From Croceicoccus estronivorus (GTDB taxonomy: Bacteria; Pseudomonadota; Alphaproteobacteria; Sphingomonadales; Sphingomonadaceae), in the NCBI RefSeq assembly GCF_001625325.1, contig NZ_JRQQ01000005.1, positions 124,001 to 188,000 of the forward strand: a DNA stretch of 64,000 bases. The letters run 5' to 3'. Shown here in pieces: positions 29,059 through 38,751 of this stretch. A program made the translations under genes and the position numbers. Position 1 is the stretch's first letter. Every line of letters starts with the position of its first letter. The notes under the pieces are model-generated. The model was not told where the DNA came from, did not search any database, and was given only the letters and a program-made list of their open reading frames with translations.

Positions 29059-30648
29059 TCAGTGGCGGAAATGCCGCATCCCGGTAAAGACCATGGCAAG
29101 GCCAGCGTCATCGGCGGCCTTGATCACTTCTTCATCGCGAATGGAGCCGCCCGGCTGAATCACTGCGGTCGCGCCAGCCTCCACTGCGGCCAAAAGCCCG
29201 TCGGCAAACGGGAAGAACGCATCGGAAGCCACCGCACTGCCCACGGTGCGGGGCTGTGCCCAATCATACTTTTCGGCCGCCTCGCGAGCCTTGATCGCGG
29301 CAATTCGGGCACTGTCGCGTCGATTCATCTGGCCTGCGCCAATTCCCGCCGTCGCGCCATCCTTGGCATAGACGATGGCGTTGGACTTCACATGCTTGGC
29401 GACCGTCCACGCAAACAGGCAATCCTTGAGTTCCTGCTCAGTCGGTTCACGCTTGGTCACCGCCTTGAGCATGTCCGGCGTGATATGCCCGCTGTCACGG
29501 TCCTGCACCAGCAACCCACCGGCAATCACGACTTGCGTCATACCCGGTCGCGAGGGATCGGGCAGGCCATCGGTAATCATCAGCCGCAGGTTCTTCTTGC
29601 GGGCAAAGGCCGCGCGCGCCGCATCGTCTGCGCCCGGCGCCACGACCACTTCAGTGAATATCTCGCAAATCGCTTCGGCAGTCGGGCCGTCAAGCGGGAC
29701 ATTGGTTGCCACGATCCCGCCGAAAGCAGACACCGAATCACAGGCCAACGCATCGTTCCATGCATCCAGCAAAGTCCCGCGCTGGGCCACGCCGCAAGGA
29801 TTGGCATGCTTGACGATCACCACTGCCGGGTCGCCCCCGGCAAATTCCGCCACCAGTTCCAGAGCGGCCGCAGCGTCGTTGTAGTTGTTGTAGGACAGTT
29901 CCTTGCCCTGAACCTGCTCCGCCTGCGCAATGCCGGTGCCCGAAAGCGTTTCCGGGATATAGAGCGCCGCTTCCTGATGCGGGTTTTCGCCATAGCGCAG
30001 CGTCGATACCAGGCGACTTGCCACGGTCTGACGGGCCGGGAATTTCTCACCCTGATCCACGCTGGCGAACCACTGGCTGATGGCCGCATCGTAAGCTGCC
30101 GTCGCCGCAAAAGCCTTGGCGGCCATCTTCTTGCGGAAATCGAGCGTAGTCACACCGCCCTTTTCATCCAGCTGGGCCAACAATGTGGGATAGTCCGCCG
30201 GATCGGTAACGATAGTGACGAATGCGTGGTTCTTCGCTGCGGAACGCACCATGGACGGGCCGCCAATGTCGATATTCTCGATCACCTCGTCGCGTTCGGC
30301 ACCCTTGGCAACCGTCTGCTGGAACGGATAGAGATTGACCACGACGAGATCGATCGCGCCAATCGCATGGTCTTCCATCGCCCTGGCATGTTCGGGATTG
30401 TCACGCACCGCAAGCAGCCCGCCATGCACCATCGGGTGCAGCGTCTTCACGCGGCCATCCATCATTTCGGGAAAGCCGGTCAGGTCCGACACATCTTTCA
30501 CGTCCAGCCCGGCGTCACGCAGCGCCTTGGCCGTCCCGCCGGTGGACACCAGTTCAACACCGAGACGGGCCAGGCCCTGTCCCAATTCGACCAAGCCGCC
30601 TTTATCGGACACCGAAAGCAGTGCCCGGCGGATCGCTACTTCACTCAC
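29059..30648 (-). CDS. purH: Bifunctional AICAR formyltransferase / IMP cyclohydrolase
   Basis: 529 residues, standard PurH length. Catalyses the last two steps of purine nucleotide synthesis. The N-terminal cyclohydrolase domain has [36 protein letters not shown] and [18 protein letters not shown]. The C-terminal formyltransferase domain has [42 protein letters not shown] and [11 protein letters not shown]. The start codon is GTG (30648). It begins four bases after the heparinase-like gene and is the last of the rpe-heparinase-purH operon. A weak hairpin (CAGGCG/CGCCTG, 29023-29044) follows the stop. Confidence 0.97.
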   Translation of the reverse strand: MSEVAIRRALLSVSDKGGLVELGQGLARLGVELVSTGGTAKALRDAGLDVKDVSDLTGFPEMMDGRVKTLHPMVHGGLLAVRDNPEHARAMEDHAIGAIDLVVVNLYPFQQTVAKGAERDEVIENIDIGGPSMVRSAAKNHAFVTIVTDPADYPTLLAQLDEKGGVTTLDFRKKMAAKAFAATAAYDAAISQWFASVDQGEKFPARQTVASRLVSTLRYGENPHQEAALYIPETLSGTGIAQAEQVQGKELSYNNYNDAAAALELVAEFAGGDPAVVIVKHANPCGVAQRGTLLDAWNDALACDSVSAFGGIVATNVPLDGPTAEAICEIFTEVVVAPGADDAARAAFARKKNLRLMITDGLPDPSRPGMTQVVIAGGLLVQDRDSGHITPDMLKAVTKREPTEQELKDCLFAWTVAKHVKSNAIVYAKDGATAGIGAGQMNRRDSARIAAIKAREAAEKYDWAQPRTVGSAVASDAFFPFADGLLAAVEAGATAVIQPGGSIRDEEVIKAADDAGLAMVFTGMRHFRH

Positions 30649-30652
30649 GATC

Positions 30653-32548
30653 TTACCCCATTTTCTTGAGCAACCACGAGAAATTCCCGCCGCCGCGTGA
30701 AACCATCCCTGAGATGACCAGTTGCTGGATCGGTTGCGGCCTACCGTTGCCGTCCGACCAGAGGCTCTCTTCTATCGAAAGTTCGCCCCCGTCAACGCCG
30801 CTAGCACCACTGACAAACTGCCAGTAGCTGCCGTCAGGCAAGGCCAGGCCCGCCCCCTTGCGATTATCCGAAAGGCCCAGCTCAATTCCCGGCCCGACGT
30901 GGAAACGGATGGCAAAGCCGACCTTGCCCCGCTTCCCCCGCCGCCCCACCGGAACCAGCACGTCCTCTCCACGCAATTCGCTGCCGTCGTCGCGCATGAT
31001 GAGAATCCGCCGATGGACGAGGCCATAGCGGCCTGCATAGCCATCGTGGCTGGCTTCGATGCGGGTTGCCCCTGCGCCGTCGAGCTCCAGAGTACGGCGG
31101 TCGACCTCGACTTCGCCGACACCGCCGCCAAGCTTGCCATTGATGAGGACGGCAGTGGAATTGACATCATCCAGCACCAGCGTCGAATGGGCGGCGGTCG
31201 CCCGCAAGCCCTGTTCGATCCGCACCGGGATTTGCCCACCGGCAAAGGCCGCCCCCCCGCAATTGACAATGAGCCGCTGCGCGCCATGCGATAGTTCAAA
31301 CGCGAGAGTCGATGCGCAACCCGCGCGTGCGTGCCGCGCCAGCGGCGGGGGGGCGGTGTCGAATTGCAACAGGCTCTTGCCGGCTGCGACACGTTGATAG
31401 CCCCATTGCCGCACTTCGCGCAGCGGGCGGCTCCGGACGCCGCTGGCCTCGATCAGGGCGGTAATCCTGTCCGCCTTTACCGCGCCCGAACCCTGCCAGT
31501 TGCCGAGCCCGCCATCACCGTGCAGCAAGGCCAGCAACGGAGGCACCAGCATGGCCAGCATGGCCTCAACCGCCTGTGGCGGATCGCGGCGCGTCGCACG
31601 ATAACACGCGCTCAATTCGACCAGCAGGGCAATCGCCTCCATCTGATCGAGCGGGCTGCGTGACAATATCCCGCCATCGTCTCCGACCATGTCGCCCAGG
31701 GCGCGGATCAGGCCCCCTTCGCCATAGAGGCGTCGCGGCCCGCCATCGGGCAGCAACAGCCCGGCAGCGGTAATGGCAGCCCAGCCCGCCACCTCGGCCA
31801 GCCTGTCTTCGGCCTTGCCCACGTTGCGATCGAGCCAGCGCGCGGTATGCGCCATCGCACCCAGCACTTTGCCCCGCAGTACCTTGTCCGGCCCGGACAG
31901 GAGCAAGGGGGCGTATACGAACCAGTTCAGCAGGCGATGGCCCGCATTGCCCTGTTTCCAGGCAGGACCCTTGCCCGGCTTCGGGTTGGCTTCGAGCCAT
32001 GCGACAAGCAGGCGCTCTGCCGTGGCCGTGCATTGTTCGCGCGGGGCCGAAGCGGCCAGGTCGCACAGCCAGGAAAAGCCATGCACCGTCCGCTCGAACG
32101 GCGGCGTGAGCTTGGCACTGGGGGTGAAGTCCATCTGCCCGATCGGGGCCTTTACCCCATGAACGAGGAAATGGCCGGCCCGCAACGCCACTCCCGTGGC
32201 ACGGTCCCCCACCAGCGGGCTTTCCACAGTGGCCATGAGGCGCGGTTTGGCCTGCTTGCGAAACGGCGAAGTCAAGGCAGAGCCGGGCACACCCATGCGA
32301 TAGGCAAGCCGTACCAGCCGTTCCCCCGCACCCAGGGAAACCGGCGCGAATTCCGCCAAGGCCAGCGCACGTCCCGGTTCGATGACCGCCCCCGGTGATG
32401 CATCTTCTTCAGCCTGATCTGTCCGCGCCAACGGCTCCTCCGATGGAGCCAGCGGTATGGCCATCTTGTCCTCCGCGCCGTGTGCAAGGCTCGCGTCCGG
32501 TTCACCGCGACGCAGCGCCAATTGCCCCTGCGTCGCGGCTTCGCTCAT
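30653..32548 (-). CDS. Heparinase II/III-family protein (putative polysaccharide lyase)
   Basis: 631 residues. The helical N-terminal toroid domain contains [11 protein letters not shown] and [18 protein letters not shown], and the C-terminal beta-sandwich domain includes [40 protein letters not shown] and [18 protein letters not shown]. This is the heparinase II/III-like layout of uronate polysaccharide lyases. No signal peptide is seen, so it may act on internal or recycled glycans rather than outside polymers. Homologues sit in this same place between rpe and purH in sphingomonads, as I recall. The start overlaps the rpe stop (ATGA). The substrate is unknown. Confidence 0.82.
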   Translation of the reverse strand: MSEAATQGQLALRRGEPDASLAHGAEDKMAIPLAPSEEPLARTDQAEEDASPGAVIEPGRALALAEFAPVSLGAGERLVRLAYRMGVPGSALTSPFRKQAKPRLMATVESPLVGDRATGVALRAGHFLVHGVKAPIGQMDFTPSAKLTPPFERTVHGFSWLCDLAASAPREQCTATAERLLVAWLEANPKPGKGPAWKQGNAGHRLLNWFVYAPLLLSGPDKVLRGKVLGAMAHTARWLDRNVGKAEDRLAEVAGWAAITAAGLLLPDGGPRRLYGEGGLIRALGDMVGDDGGILSRSPLDQMEAIALLVELSACYRATRRDPPQAVEAMLAMLVPPLLALLHGDGGLGNWQGSGAVKADRITALIEASGVRSRPLREVRQWGYQRVAAGKSLLQFDTAPPPLARHARAGCASTLAFELSHGAQRLIVNCGGAAFAGGQIPVRIEQGLRATAAHSTLVLDDVNSTAVLINGKLGGGVGEVEVDRRTLELDGAGATRIEASHDGYAGRYGLVHRRILIMRDDGSELRGEDVLVPVGRRGKRGKVGFAIRFHVGPGIELGLSDNRKGAGLALPDGSYWQFVSGASGVDGGELSIEESLWSDGNGRPQPIQQLVISGMVSRGGGNFSWLLKKMG

Positions 32549-33213
32549 TCGCGTCCGCCCTTCAGCGCAACGATGTTAGGGGCATATCGATCCGGACCGC
32601 CCTTGAAAGCTGCCGATCCGGCAACCAGCACGTCGGCGCCCGCGTCCACGCATTGCCGCGCGATCTCCGGATTGACCCCACCATCAACCTCCAGATGGAT
32701 TGCACGGCCGGACTTGTCGATCATCTTGCGGACCGCCTCGATCTTGCGGAGCTGGCTGGAAATGAAGCTTTGTCCGCCAAAGCCGGGATTGACGCTCATC
32801 ACCAGGACAAGGTCGATCTCGTCGATCAGATAATCGAGCATCTTTGCCGGAGTGGCCGGGTTGAGCGAGATGCCCGCCTTCTTGCCCAGGCCCTTGATCG
32901 CCTGCACCGTGCGGTGAACGTGCGGCCCCGCTTCGGGATGGACTGTGATGATATCGGCCCCCGCCGCCGCGAATTCCTCCAGATAGGAATCGACCGGCGA
33001 AATCATCAGGTGAACGTCGAACGGCTTGTCCGACCACTTGCGGATCGCCTTGACCACCGATGGGCCGATCGTGATGTTGGGCACGAAATGCCCGTCCATC
33101 ACATCGACATGAATCCAGTCGGCACCGGCTTCATCGATTGCGCGCACCTCTTCACCCAGCCGTGCGAAATCGGCGGAGAGGATCGACGGAGAGATAAGGG
33201 GAACTGTGGACAT
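32545..33213 (-). CDS. rpe: Ribulose-phosphate 3-epimerase
   Basis: 222 residues from ATG 33213 ([16 protein letters not shown]), which matches the normal Rpe start; the frame is open another 48 codons upstream but that part is not Rpe-like. TIM barrel with catalytic aspartates and histidines in [34 protein letters not shown] and EVDGGVNPE. It interconverts ribulose-5-phosphate and xylulose-5-phosphate in the pentose phosphate pathway. First gene of an operon with the heparinase-like gene and purH. Confidence 0.96.
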   Translation of the reverse strand: MSTVPLISPSILSADFARLGEEVRAIDEAGADWIHVDVMDGHFVPNITIGPSVVKAIRKWSDKPFDVHLMISPVDSYLEEFAAAGADIITVHPEAGPHVHRTVQAIKGLGKKAGISLNPATPAKMLDYLIDEIDLVLVMSVNPGFGGQSFISSQLRKIEAVRKMIDKSGRAIHLEVDGGVNPEIARQCVDAGADVLVAGSAAFKGGPDRYAPNIVALKGGRE

Positions 33214-33417
33214 CTTGACTTTTTGCCCTAGCCACCAGCCCTTGTGCCTACAAGCATGGTGAGAAGCGTTTTCCACACAAGATCTCGCGCGCGGCAACCG
33301 CTTCGGAAACACGCCTGCCCTGTCCGCGTCGATCCTTAACCGCACGCCCCGCCCCAATTCAGTCGCTATTCAGCGCCCTTGCTTTAGACAGCCCCGACTA
33401 TGGAGAGACAATCGATC

Positions 33418-33909
33418 ATGCGCAGACTGGTAACGGCCTCCGCGATGGCCCTCACGATCGGCAGCATGGCCAGTGCTATGCCACTGGCCGCACAATATCG
33501 CCAAAAGATCGCCAATAACCCGCAGGAATGCGCCCCCGGCGCAGGGCCCGCAATCAAGGTAACGGTCAACGGCATCCGCTCGTCCAGCGGCACCGTTCGT
33601 GTGCAGAGCTACCGCGCGACCAATGCCGAGTGGCTGGAAAAAGGCCGCTGGATCCACCGAATCGAAGTGCCCGCCCGCGCCGGCACAATGACTTTCTGCA
33701 TGCCTCTTCCGGCAAGCGGAAGCTACGGCATAGCGGTGCGTCATGATATAAACGACAATGGCAAGACCGACATTACCCGCGATGGCGGCGGGATGTCGAA
33801 CAACCCCAGCATCAACATCTTCAATCTCGGCAAGCCGAGCTACAAGAAAGTCGGCGTGACCGTAACCCAGGGCGTGACCCCGATCACTATCGACATGAAG
33901 TACATGTAG
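33418..33909 (+). CDS. DUF2141-domain secreted protein
   Basis: 163 residues from ATG 33418, ten bases after GGAGAG; an ATG six codons earlier overlaps that ribosome-binding site. Signal peptide MRRLVTASAMALTIGSMASA..AAQ, then a beta-rich domain with IKVTVNGIRSSSGTVRVQSYR, FCMPLPASGSYGIAVRHDINDNGKTD and FNLGKPSYKKVGVTV, typical of DUF2141. The DINDNGKTD piece resembles a calcium-binding loop. Members are extracytoplasmic with unknown role; they are often found in sphingomonads. Downstream is a convergent nucleotidyltransferase gene nine bases away. Confidence 0.82.
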   Translation: MRRLVTASAMALTIGSMASAMPLAAQYRQKIANNPQECAPGAGPAIKVTVNGIRSSSGTVRVQSYRATNAEWLEKGRWIHRIEVPARAGTMTFCMPLPASGSYGIAVRHDINDNGKTDITRDGGGMSNNPSINIFNLGKPSYKKVGVTVTQGVTPITIDMKYM

Positions 33910-33917
33910 CCAGGGCC

Positions 33918-34685
33918 CTAGCGCCCGGCGGCAACCTCGCGGACCAGTTCGAGGTCGGCGACCTTGTCGACATCGACTGCCGCCAGCCCATCCGCTGCCG
34001 CGACCACGGCTGCCCGGACACCGATCCTCTCTCCCAGGCCGGCCACCGCTTCGGAGAGAGTAAGCCTGCCGCGCAGATAGTCCCACAGGACACGCGGGCC
34101 GAGCCGGGCGGCAATGCGCCATGGCCGCTTGCGGTTTGCCTCAACTTCCCGCCACGTCGCAATCGCCGCTTCAGCGCGGGGCGTTGCCAGCAGGAACAGA
34201 TTGCATCCCGACCATTGCCCGTCCGCAAACCGGAGCCAGGTGCGGTGCGTGTCCGGCACGGCTTGTTCCACAGCGTCACGCCGGGCCAGCAACACGGCAA
34301 CATCGGCATCGGGCGGGCTGTCTCCGACGAATTGCCGTACCCAGTCCGGTTGCAGCAGCGCATGATCGGCAGTCGTCACCAGCATCGGCGCGCTCAGGCG
34401 GGCGAACCCCCGTGCGACGCTGGCGCTTGGGCCGCGGCCAGGTTCGATTATTTCCGCACCGATAATCTGCGCCAGCGCAACCACCGCCGGTGCATCGGCA
34501 ACCACCGCAATCCGTTGCACACCGGCAGCGGAAAGAGCGGCATGGACGCGAGCGAGCAGCGGCACTCCTTCGACTTCGACCAGAGCCTTGTGCGCGACCC
34601 CTTCGGACACGGCCACGGGGTCCGGCGCACCCTCGCGCGAACCGGCAAGGATCAGGGCGGCAGGCATTGTTTCGGGATAGGTCAC
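33918..34685 (-). CDS. MobA-like NTP transferase domain protein
   Basis: 255 residues. The N-terminal Rossmann-like nucleotidyltransferase signature is present as AALILAGSREG...PVAV..GVAHKALVEVEGVPLLARV, with the TTADHAL metal-binding aspartate near residue 107. The start is GTG 34685 overlapping the previous stop (GTGA); an ATG six codons later (34667) is possible. Relatives activate sugar phosphates or alcohol phosphates with CTP or GTP. It is the third gene of a divergent operon facing asnB, in a cluster with a CDP-alcohol phosphotransferase. Making a CDP-activated alcohol is therefore a reasonable guess. Confidence 0.72.
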   Translation of the reverse strand: MTYPETMPAALILAGSREGAPDPVAVSEGVAHKALVEVEGVPLLARVHAALSAAGVQRIAVVADAPAVVALAQIIGAEIIEPGRGPSASVARGFARLSAPMLVTTADHALLQPDWVRQFVGDSPPDADVAVLLARRDAVEQAVPDTHRTWLRFADGQWSGCNLFLLATPRAEAAIATWREVEANRKRPWRIAARLGPRVLWDYLRGRLTLSEAVAGLGERIGVRAAVVAAADGLAAVDVDKVADLELVREVAAGR

Positions 34686-35578
34686 GCTCTCCTGTCCCGT
34701 TCACGCCAGACCCGCCACAGCACACCGGGCGCGGCAAGGATCGGATGCTTTTCCCGCCAAGGCGTCACAGCCACCTTGACCCCGGTGTGCCGTTCGACCT
34801 TCCACGCGGCGTACCGTGCCGCACCATCGAACGTGGCCGTCGCGCGCGCCAGCCGCATCAGGTTATAGGGCTTCCCCATACGCTGGCGACGGCGCCACCA
34901 GCGACGAATGCGGCGACGCTCCGGCTGCGCCATCCGAGGGACCAGCCGGCCTCCATCCTGACCGTATGCGACAGGCGCTGCATCAAGCGCCAGGGAAAGC
35001 AATCCGTCGAAATGCGTGGGATTGGCGGCCAGAATCGTGTCTTCGCGCCCCGGCTTTTCCACCCGGAATTCGGCGCGGTAAGTCGCGCGGAACAGCGCCC
35101 GCCAGAAGTCCTGCGGCAGACCGCTTTCCGGGCCGAGCGCCACGGCCAGCCGCGCAGCAGTGACAATGGCGGCGCAAACCGCATTCAGCACTTGCGCACG
35201 CGCCGCATCATCCCGGACCCAGGCCAACGCACTGGGCTGGACAAAGCGGGCCCATATCGTCGTATCGAGCAAACTGCCTGATGCCGCAGCGTGAAAGGTC
35301 GCCATGGTCATGGTCGCGATCTTGGCCCGGAGCGTCCGTCCTTCATGCTCCCACTCGCGATAGCTGACACGAGGCCAGATTCCGCTTTCACGCGGCCCCG
35401 GCAACAGGACGTAGAAGTCAAGCACGCCTTCCAGTTCGCCAGTGCGCAGGTTGGAGCCGTAGAACAGCACCGCCAATGCCCCGCTTTCCTGCGCCAACCG
35501 TTCGGCAAAGACGCGCACCGGGGCGGCCATGGCCGCGTCAAGCCCAGCGGAGACGCGCGCCTCCAGCGTTGCGTTCAC
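34682..35578 (-). CDS. Nucleotidyltransferase-like protein of unknown function
   Basis: 298 residues from GTG 35578, which overlaps the previous stop (GTGA). Near residues 33-58 it reads GALAVLFYGSNLRTGELEGVLDFYVLLPG. This has the GS...D-x-(F/Y) pattern of polymerase-beta-type nucleotidyltransferases and is reminiscent of Tam41-type phosphatidate cytidylyltransferases (CDP-diacylglycerol synthesis). I cannot confirm the latter. It has an arginine-rich segment (RRRIRRWWRRRQR) near residue 225, probably a membrane-surface contact. Its neighbours are a lipid-kinase-like protein and an NTP transferase, so a phospholipid-like substrate is plausible. Confidence 0.5.
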   Translation of the reverse strand: MNATLEARVSAGLDAAMAAPVRVFAERLAQESGALAVLFYGSNLRTGELEGVLDFYVLLPGPRESGIWPRVSYREWEHEGRTLRAKIATMTMATFHAAASGSLLDTTIWARFVQPSALAWVRDDAARAQVLNAVCAAIVTAARLAVALGPESGLPQDFWRALFRATYRAEFRVEKPGREDTILAANPTHFDGLLSLALDAAPVAYGQDGGRLVPRMAQPERRRIRRWWRRRQRMGKPYNLMRLARATATFDGAARYAAWKVERHTGVKVAVTPWREKHPILAAPGVLWRVWRERDRRA

Positions 35579-36624
35579 GGTGCGATAAACTGGATCTTGG
35601 GGCCCATGCCGATGCGATAGCGCCCTGCGGGGAAAGCCTCCCCATCGAGGATGAAACTGTCATCGAGCTCGACGAGAGCTTCGCTCACGGCATCGCGATG
35701 TACGCCAAGACGGGCGAAGGCAGGACGGTCCCAGCCGGTCAGCAGACCGGGCACCAGCGCAACTACGCGCCGCAGCGGGGCATCAAGAACGACGTAGCGC
35801 AGACCCGAACGGATATGACCGAAAGGATTCAGACCGGCCGGAAACCGTTCCAGCGTGGAAAAGGCCATTGCATAGCGGCGATCCGGCGCACCATGGCCGG
35901 AATGCGTCACTTCCTGGTCATCCGCACCAGTGAATATCCGCATTCCCGTGGTCGTGCGCCAAGGGCTCGCCCCAATCCCGAACAGAGCCTGCAACACGCT
36001 GGCCACTGCCGTCACACCCACAGCCAGGCTGTTGAATGCGCCAAACCGGTGGGCGGTCTGCCCCGCCTGGGTCGCAATGGTGAAAATACCCGCGCCGAAT
36101 ACGAACCCGAGCACTTGGGCGCCCTGCCCATCCGCCTGCCCGACCATCACCGGGCGGCGATGAACGATATGCCCGTCGCGCGCGGCGGCAAGCGCATCGG
36201 GCAAAGTCCAGTCCTTCGGCAAGCCGAGATCGACCGCCAGTGCATTCGTCTTGCCCTTGGGCAACACGATCAGACGCGGCCAGCGGTCCCCGAAAATCGG
36301 CGCCCCGCATGTCAGCACATCGCGCACTGTCCCGTCGCCCCCGTCCACGGCCAGCAAATCGATCCCGCGATCGGCAAAGCCTGTCAGCACCCGCACCAGT
36401 TCACTACGAGTCGGCGGGCTGGCGGTGAGGATGTTCTGCCGCCCTTCCAGTTCGGGCATATGGCCGCGATTGCGGTGGCTGCGCGGATTGCGAATGACCC
36501 CTACCAGCGGCGTTTCGCGCAGCCCCGGACGCATCCGGCGGGCACGCGCGTCGGTATCGCGCATGCCCACATTCGCGTCCACTGCACGCGGCAAGCCTTC
36601 AAACTGGTAGATCGAACCTTCCAT
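35575..36624 (-). CDS. Diacylglycerol/lipid kinase-family protein (DAGK catalytic domain)
   Basis: 349 residues. The NAD-kinase/DAGK fold signature VDGGDGTVRDVL (GGDGT) lies near residues 94-105, preceded by GVIRNPRSHRNRG. LPKGKTNALAVDLGLP follows, and the C-terminal beta-sandwich has LDDSFILDGEAFPAG. Such enzymes phosphorylate a lipid or long-chain alcohol with ATP. The N-terminal residues 1-38 are not part of the fold. It is the first gene of a three-gene operon (next gene overlaps by GTGA), divergent from asnB with 187 bases between, a region with no clear promoter elements that I can name. Confidence 0.78.
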   Translation of the reverse strand: MEGSIYQFEGLPRAVDANVGMRDTDARARRMRPGLRETPLVGVIRNPRSHRNRGHMPELEGRQNILTASPPTRSELVRVLTGFADRGIDLLAVDGGDGTVRDVLTCGAPIFGDRWPRLIVLPKGKTNALAVDLGLPKDWTLPDALAAARDGHIVHRRPVMVGQADGQGAQVLGFVFGAGIFTIATQAGQTAHRFGAFNSLAVGVTAVASVLQALFGIGASPWRTTTGMRIFTGADDQEVTHSGHGAPDRRYAMAFSTLERFPAGLNPFGHIRSGLRYVVLDAPLRRVVALVPGLLTGWDRPAFARLGVHRDAVSEALVELDDSFILDGEAFPAGRYRIGMGPKIQFIAP

Positions 36625-36811
36625 CGGGGTGGCTATATCAATGTTGCAGCCGCGAATTGCTACACTTTTTTGACCTCAAGGCTCCCGGTTCGCCGCATTC
36701 GGGACCTCTCCACCATGCACAGATGTGCCCGTATCAGGCGGAGACTCCATCCTATCCCACCCTTGCGCAAGGCACTAGCCGAATTGCCCCGCTCCGAATA
36801 AAGGCATGTTC

Positions 36812-38728
36812 ATGTGCGGGATAGCGGGATGGTATCGGCGGGCAGGACGCGAAGTCCCCCATGACGTTCTGGTCCATCAGTGCGACCGGATTATTCATCG
36901 CGGCCCTGATGACTGCGGCTATCTTGCAGACGGCGATTTCGGCTTCGGCATGCGCCGGCTGAGCATTATCGACATCGCAGGCGGCCATCAGCCGATTGAC
37001 TCCCCCGATGGGCGTTATGCCATTGTCTTCAATGGCGAAATCTACAACCACCCGGAACTGAGGCGGGAACTGGAAACGCTGGGTTACGCATTCCACACTC
37101 ACAGCGACACGGAAACGCTGCTGGCCAGTTTCGTGTGCTGGGGGGACGACGCATGGCCGCGCCTTCAGGGAATGTATGCCGCCGCGATCTGGGACCGGGC
37201 GGAACGCACGTTGACACTGGCCCGCGACCCATTGGGCATCAAACCGCTCTATATTACGGAACAGAACGGGGGACTGGCGTTCGCCTCCGAAATCCGTTCG
37301 CTGCGCGTACTGCCCCGCCACAGCTTCGACCTTGATGAACGGGCCGCGCACGATTTCTTCATGTTCGGCCACGTGCAACGGCCCCGCTCAATCTACCGGC
37401 AAGTGCGCAGTCTGGAGCCGGGCCACGTGTTGCGGATCGGGCCGGAGGGCGAACCCTCTATCCGGGAGTTCTGGGCGCCCCGCTTCAATGTCCGTCACGA
37501 CCTGTCGCAGGACGAATGGATAGAGGAAACCCGCTCGCGGCTGGAAGGCACCGTGCGCAAACACATGCTGTCTGACGTGCCGGTGGGCGCGTTTCTTTCC
37601 GGCGGCGTCGATTCCAGCGCCATCGTCGCCGCGATGACCCGGTTTACCGACCGCCCAATCAAGGCCTTCACTGTCAGCTTCCCCGGAACCTCGATCGACG
37701 AGGCCGAGGCTGCCGGACGGATCGCCGGCCATCTGGGTTGCGAACATATCGTCCTGCCCCTTGAACCGGTGGCGGCGGGTGATCTCCTGCCCTCGGTACA
37801 GGCCGCTTTCGACGAACCATGCGCAGCGACGGCCGCAGTGCCCATCTGGCATTTGTCGAAACTGGCCGCCGAACACGTCAAAGTCGTGCTGGCCGGGGAA
37901 GGTTCTGACGAGATTTTTGCGGGTTACAAACGTCAACGCACGGCGCTGCTGGCGGCGCGTTACAAGCCCCTGCTCAAAGCGCTCAGCCCGCTGGCCGACC
38001 TGATCGACGCCCTGCCGCTGGATGCATCCACCCGGTTCAATTACCTGAAGCAGAACGCCCGCCGCTTTCGGACGGCCGCCGGTCTCGAAAACGGGTTTCA
38101 GCGGTTCTTCCAGGCGACGCAAATTTCCACGCCCGACGTGCGCGCCCGGCTCTACGAACCGGGCTTCCTCGCCCGGCAGGACGGTCCGGGCCGCTTCAAG
38201 CGGCTGGCCGAGGAATATTTCGGCGATATCGACATCAAGACGCTGAACCCGCTCGAACAGTTCATGCTGGCCGACATCGCCGTCCACATGCCGAGGTCGC
38301 TGCTGCTGCGATCGGATCGGGGCAGCATGGCGCATTCCCTTGAAATCCGCGTCCCCTTCCTGTCGCATGACTTCGTTGACTGGACCCTGACCATGCCCAG
38401 CGCGATGAAGTTGCAAGGCAAGACAGGCAAATATGCCCTGCGCAAGGCAGTGGAGCCGTGGTTCCCGCCCGGTTCCTTCGACAAGCGCAAGATCGGATTC
38501 CAGTTGCCGTTCGGAGAATGGTTCCGCGGCGACTTCAGCCAGTTCGCACAGGAGGCGTGGCACGAAAGCGGGGCGATGGACTGCGGCCTGCTACAAACCG
38601 CCGCAGTCGACCAGTTGTTTGCGGAACATCGCGCGGGGCTCGCCAATCATGGCCGGATTCTCTATGCGATCGCCATGTTCAGCTGCTGGTGGCAGCAGGC
38701 GGCGGCCAATGGCGAGAGCCCGGCATGA
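36812..38728 (+). CDS. asnB: Glutamine-hydrolysing asparagine synthase-type amidotransferase
   Basis: 638 residues from ATG 36812, chosen so that cysteine 2 (MCGIAGW) becomes the N-terminal nucleophile. Glutaminase (Ntn) domain residues 1-210 with RGPDDCG and FNGEIYNH, and synthetase domain with the PP-loop FLSGGVDSSAIV near residues 262-273 and GEGSDEIFAGY. The length (E. coli AsnB is 554) and the long C-terminal part match the amidotransferases found in exopolysaccharide and lipid-modifying gene clusters, rather than housekeeping AsnB. Here it heads a run with a GMC oxidoreductase, a CDP-alcohol phosphotransferase and a HIT protein, so it may amidate a carboxylate made by the GMC enzyme. 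Confidence 0.85.
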   Translation: MCGIAGWYRRAGREVPHDVLVHQCDRIIHRGPDDCGYLADGDFGFGMRRLSIIDIAGGHQPIDSPDGRYAIVFNGEIYNHPELRRELETLGYAFHTHSDTETLLASFVCWGDDAWPRLQGMYAAAIWDRAERTLTLARDPLGIKPLYITEQNGGLAFASEIRSLRVLPRHSFDLDERAAHDFFMFGHVQRPRSIYRQVRSLEPGHVLRIGPEGEPSIREFWAPRFNVRHDLSQDEWIEETRSRLEGTVRKHMLSDVPVGAFLSGGVDSSAIVAAMTRFTDRPIKAFTVSFPGTSIDEAEAAGRIAGHLGCEHIVLPLEPVAAGDLLPSVQAAFDEPCAATAAVPIWHLSKLAAEHVKVVLAGEGSDEIFAGYKRQRTALLAARYKPLLKALSPLADLIDALPLDASTRFNYLKQNARRFRTAAGLENGFQRFFQATQISTPDVRARLYEPGFLARQDGPGRFKRLAEEYFGDIDIKTLNPLEQFMLADIAVHMPRSLLLRSDRGSMAHSLEIRVPFLSHDFVDWTLTMPSAMKLQGKTGKYALRKAVEPWFPPGSFDKRKIGFQLPFGEWFRGDFSQFAQEAWHESGAMDCGLLQTAAVDQLFAEHRAGLANHGRILYAIAMFSCWWQQAAANGESPA

Positions 38729-38751
38729 CGCCAATCACGGAGGTCTAGGAA

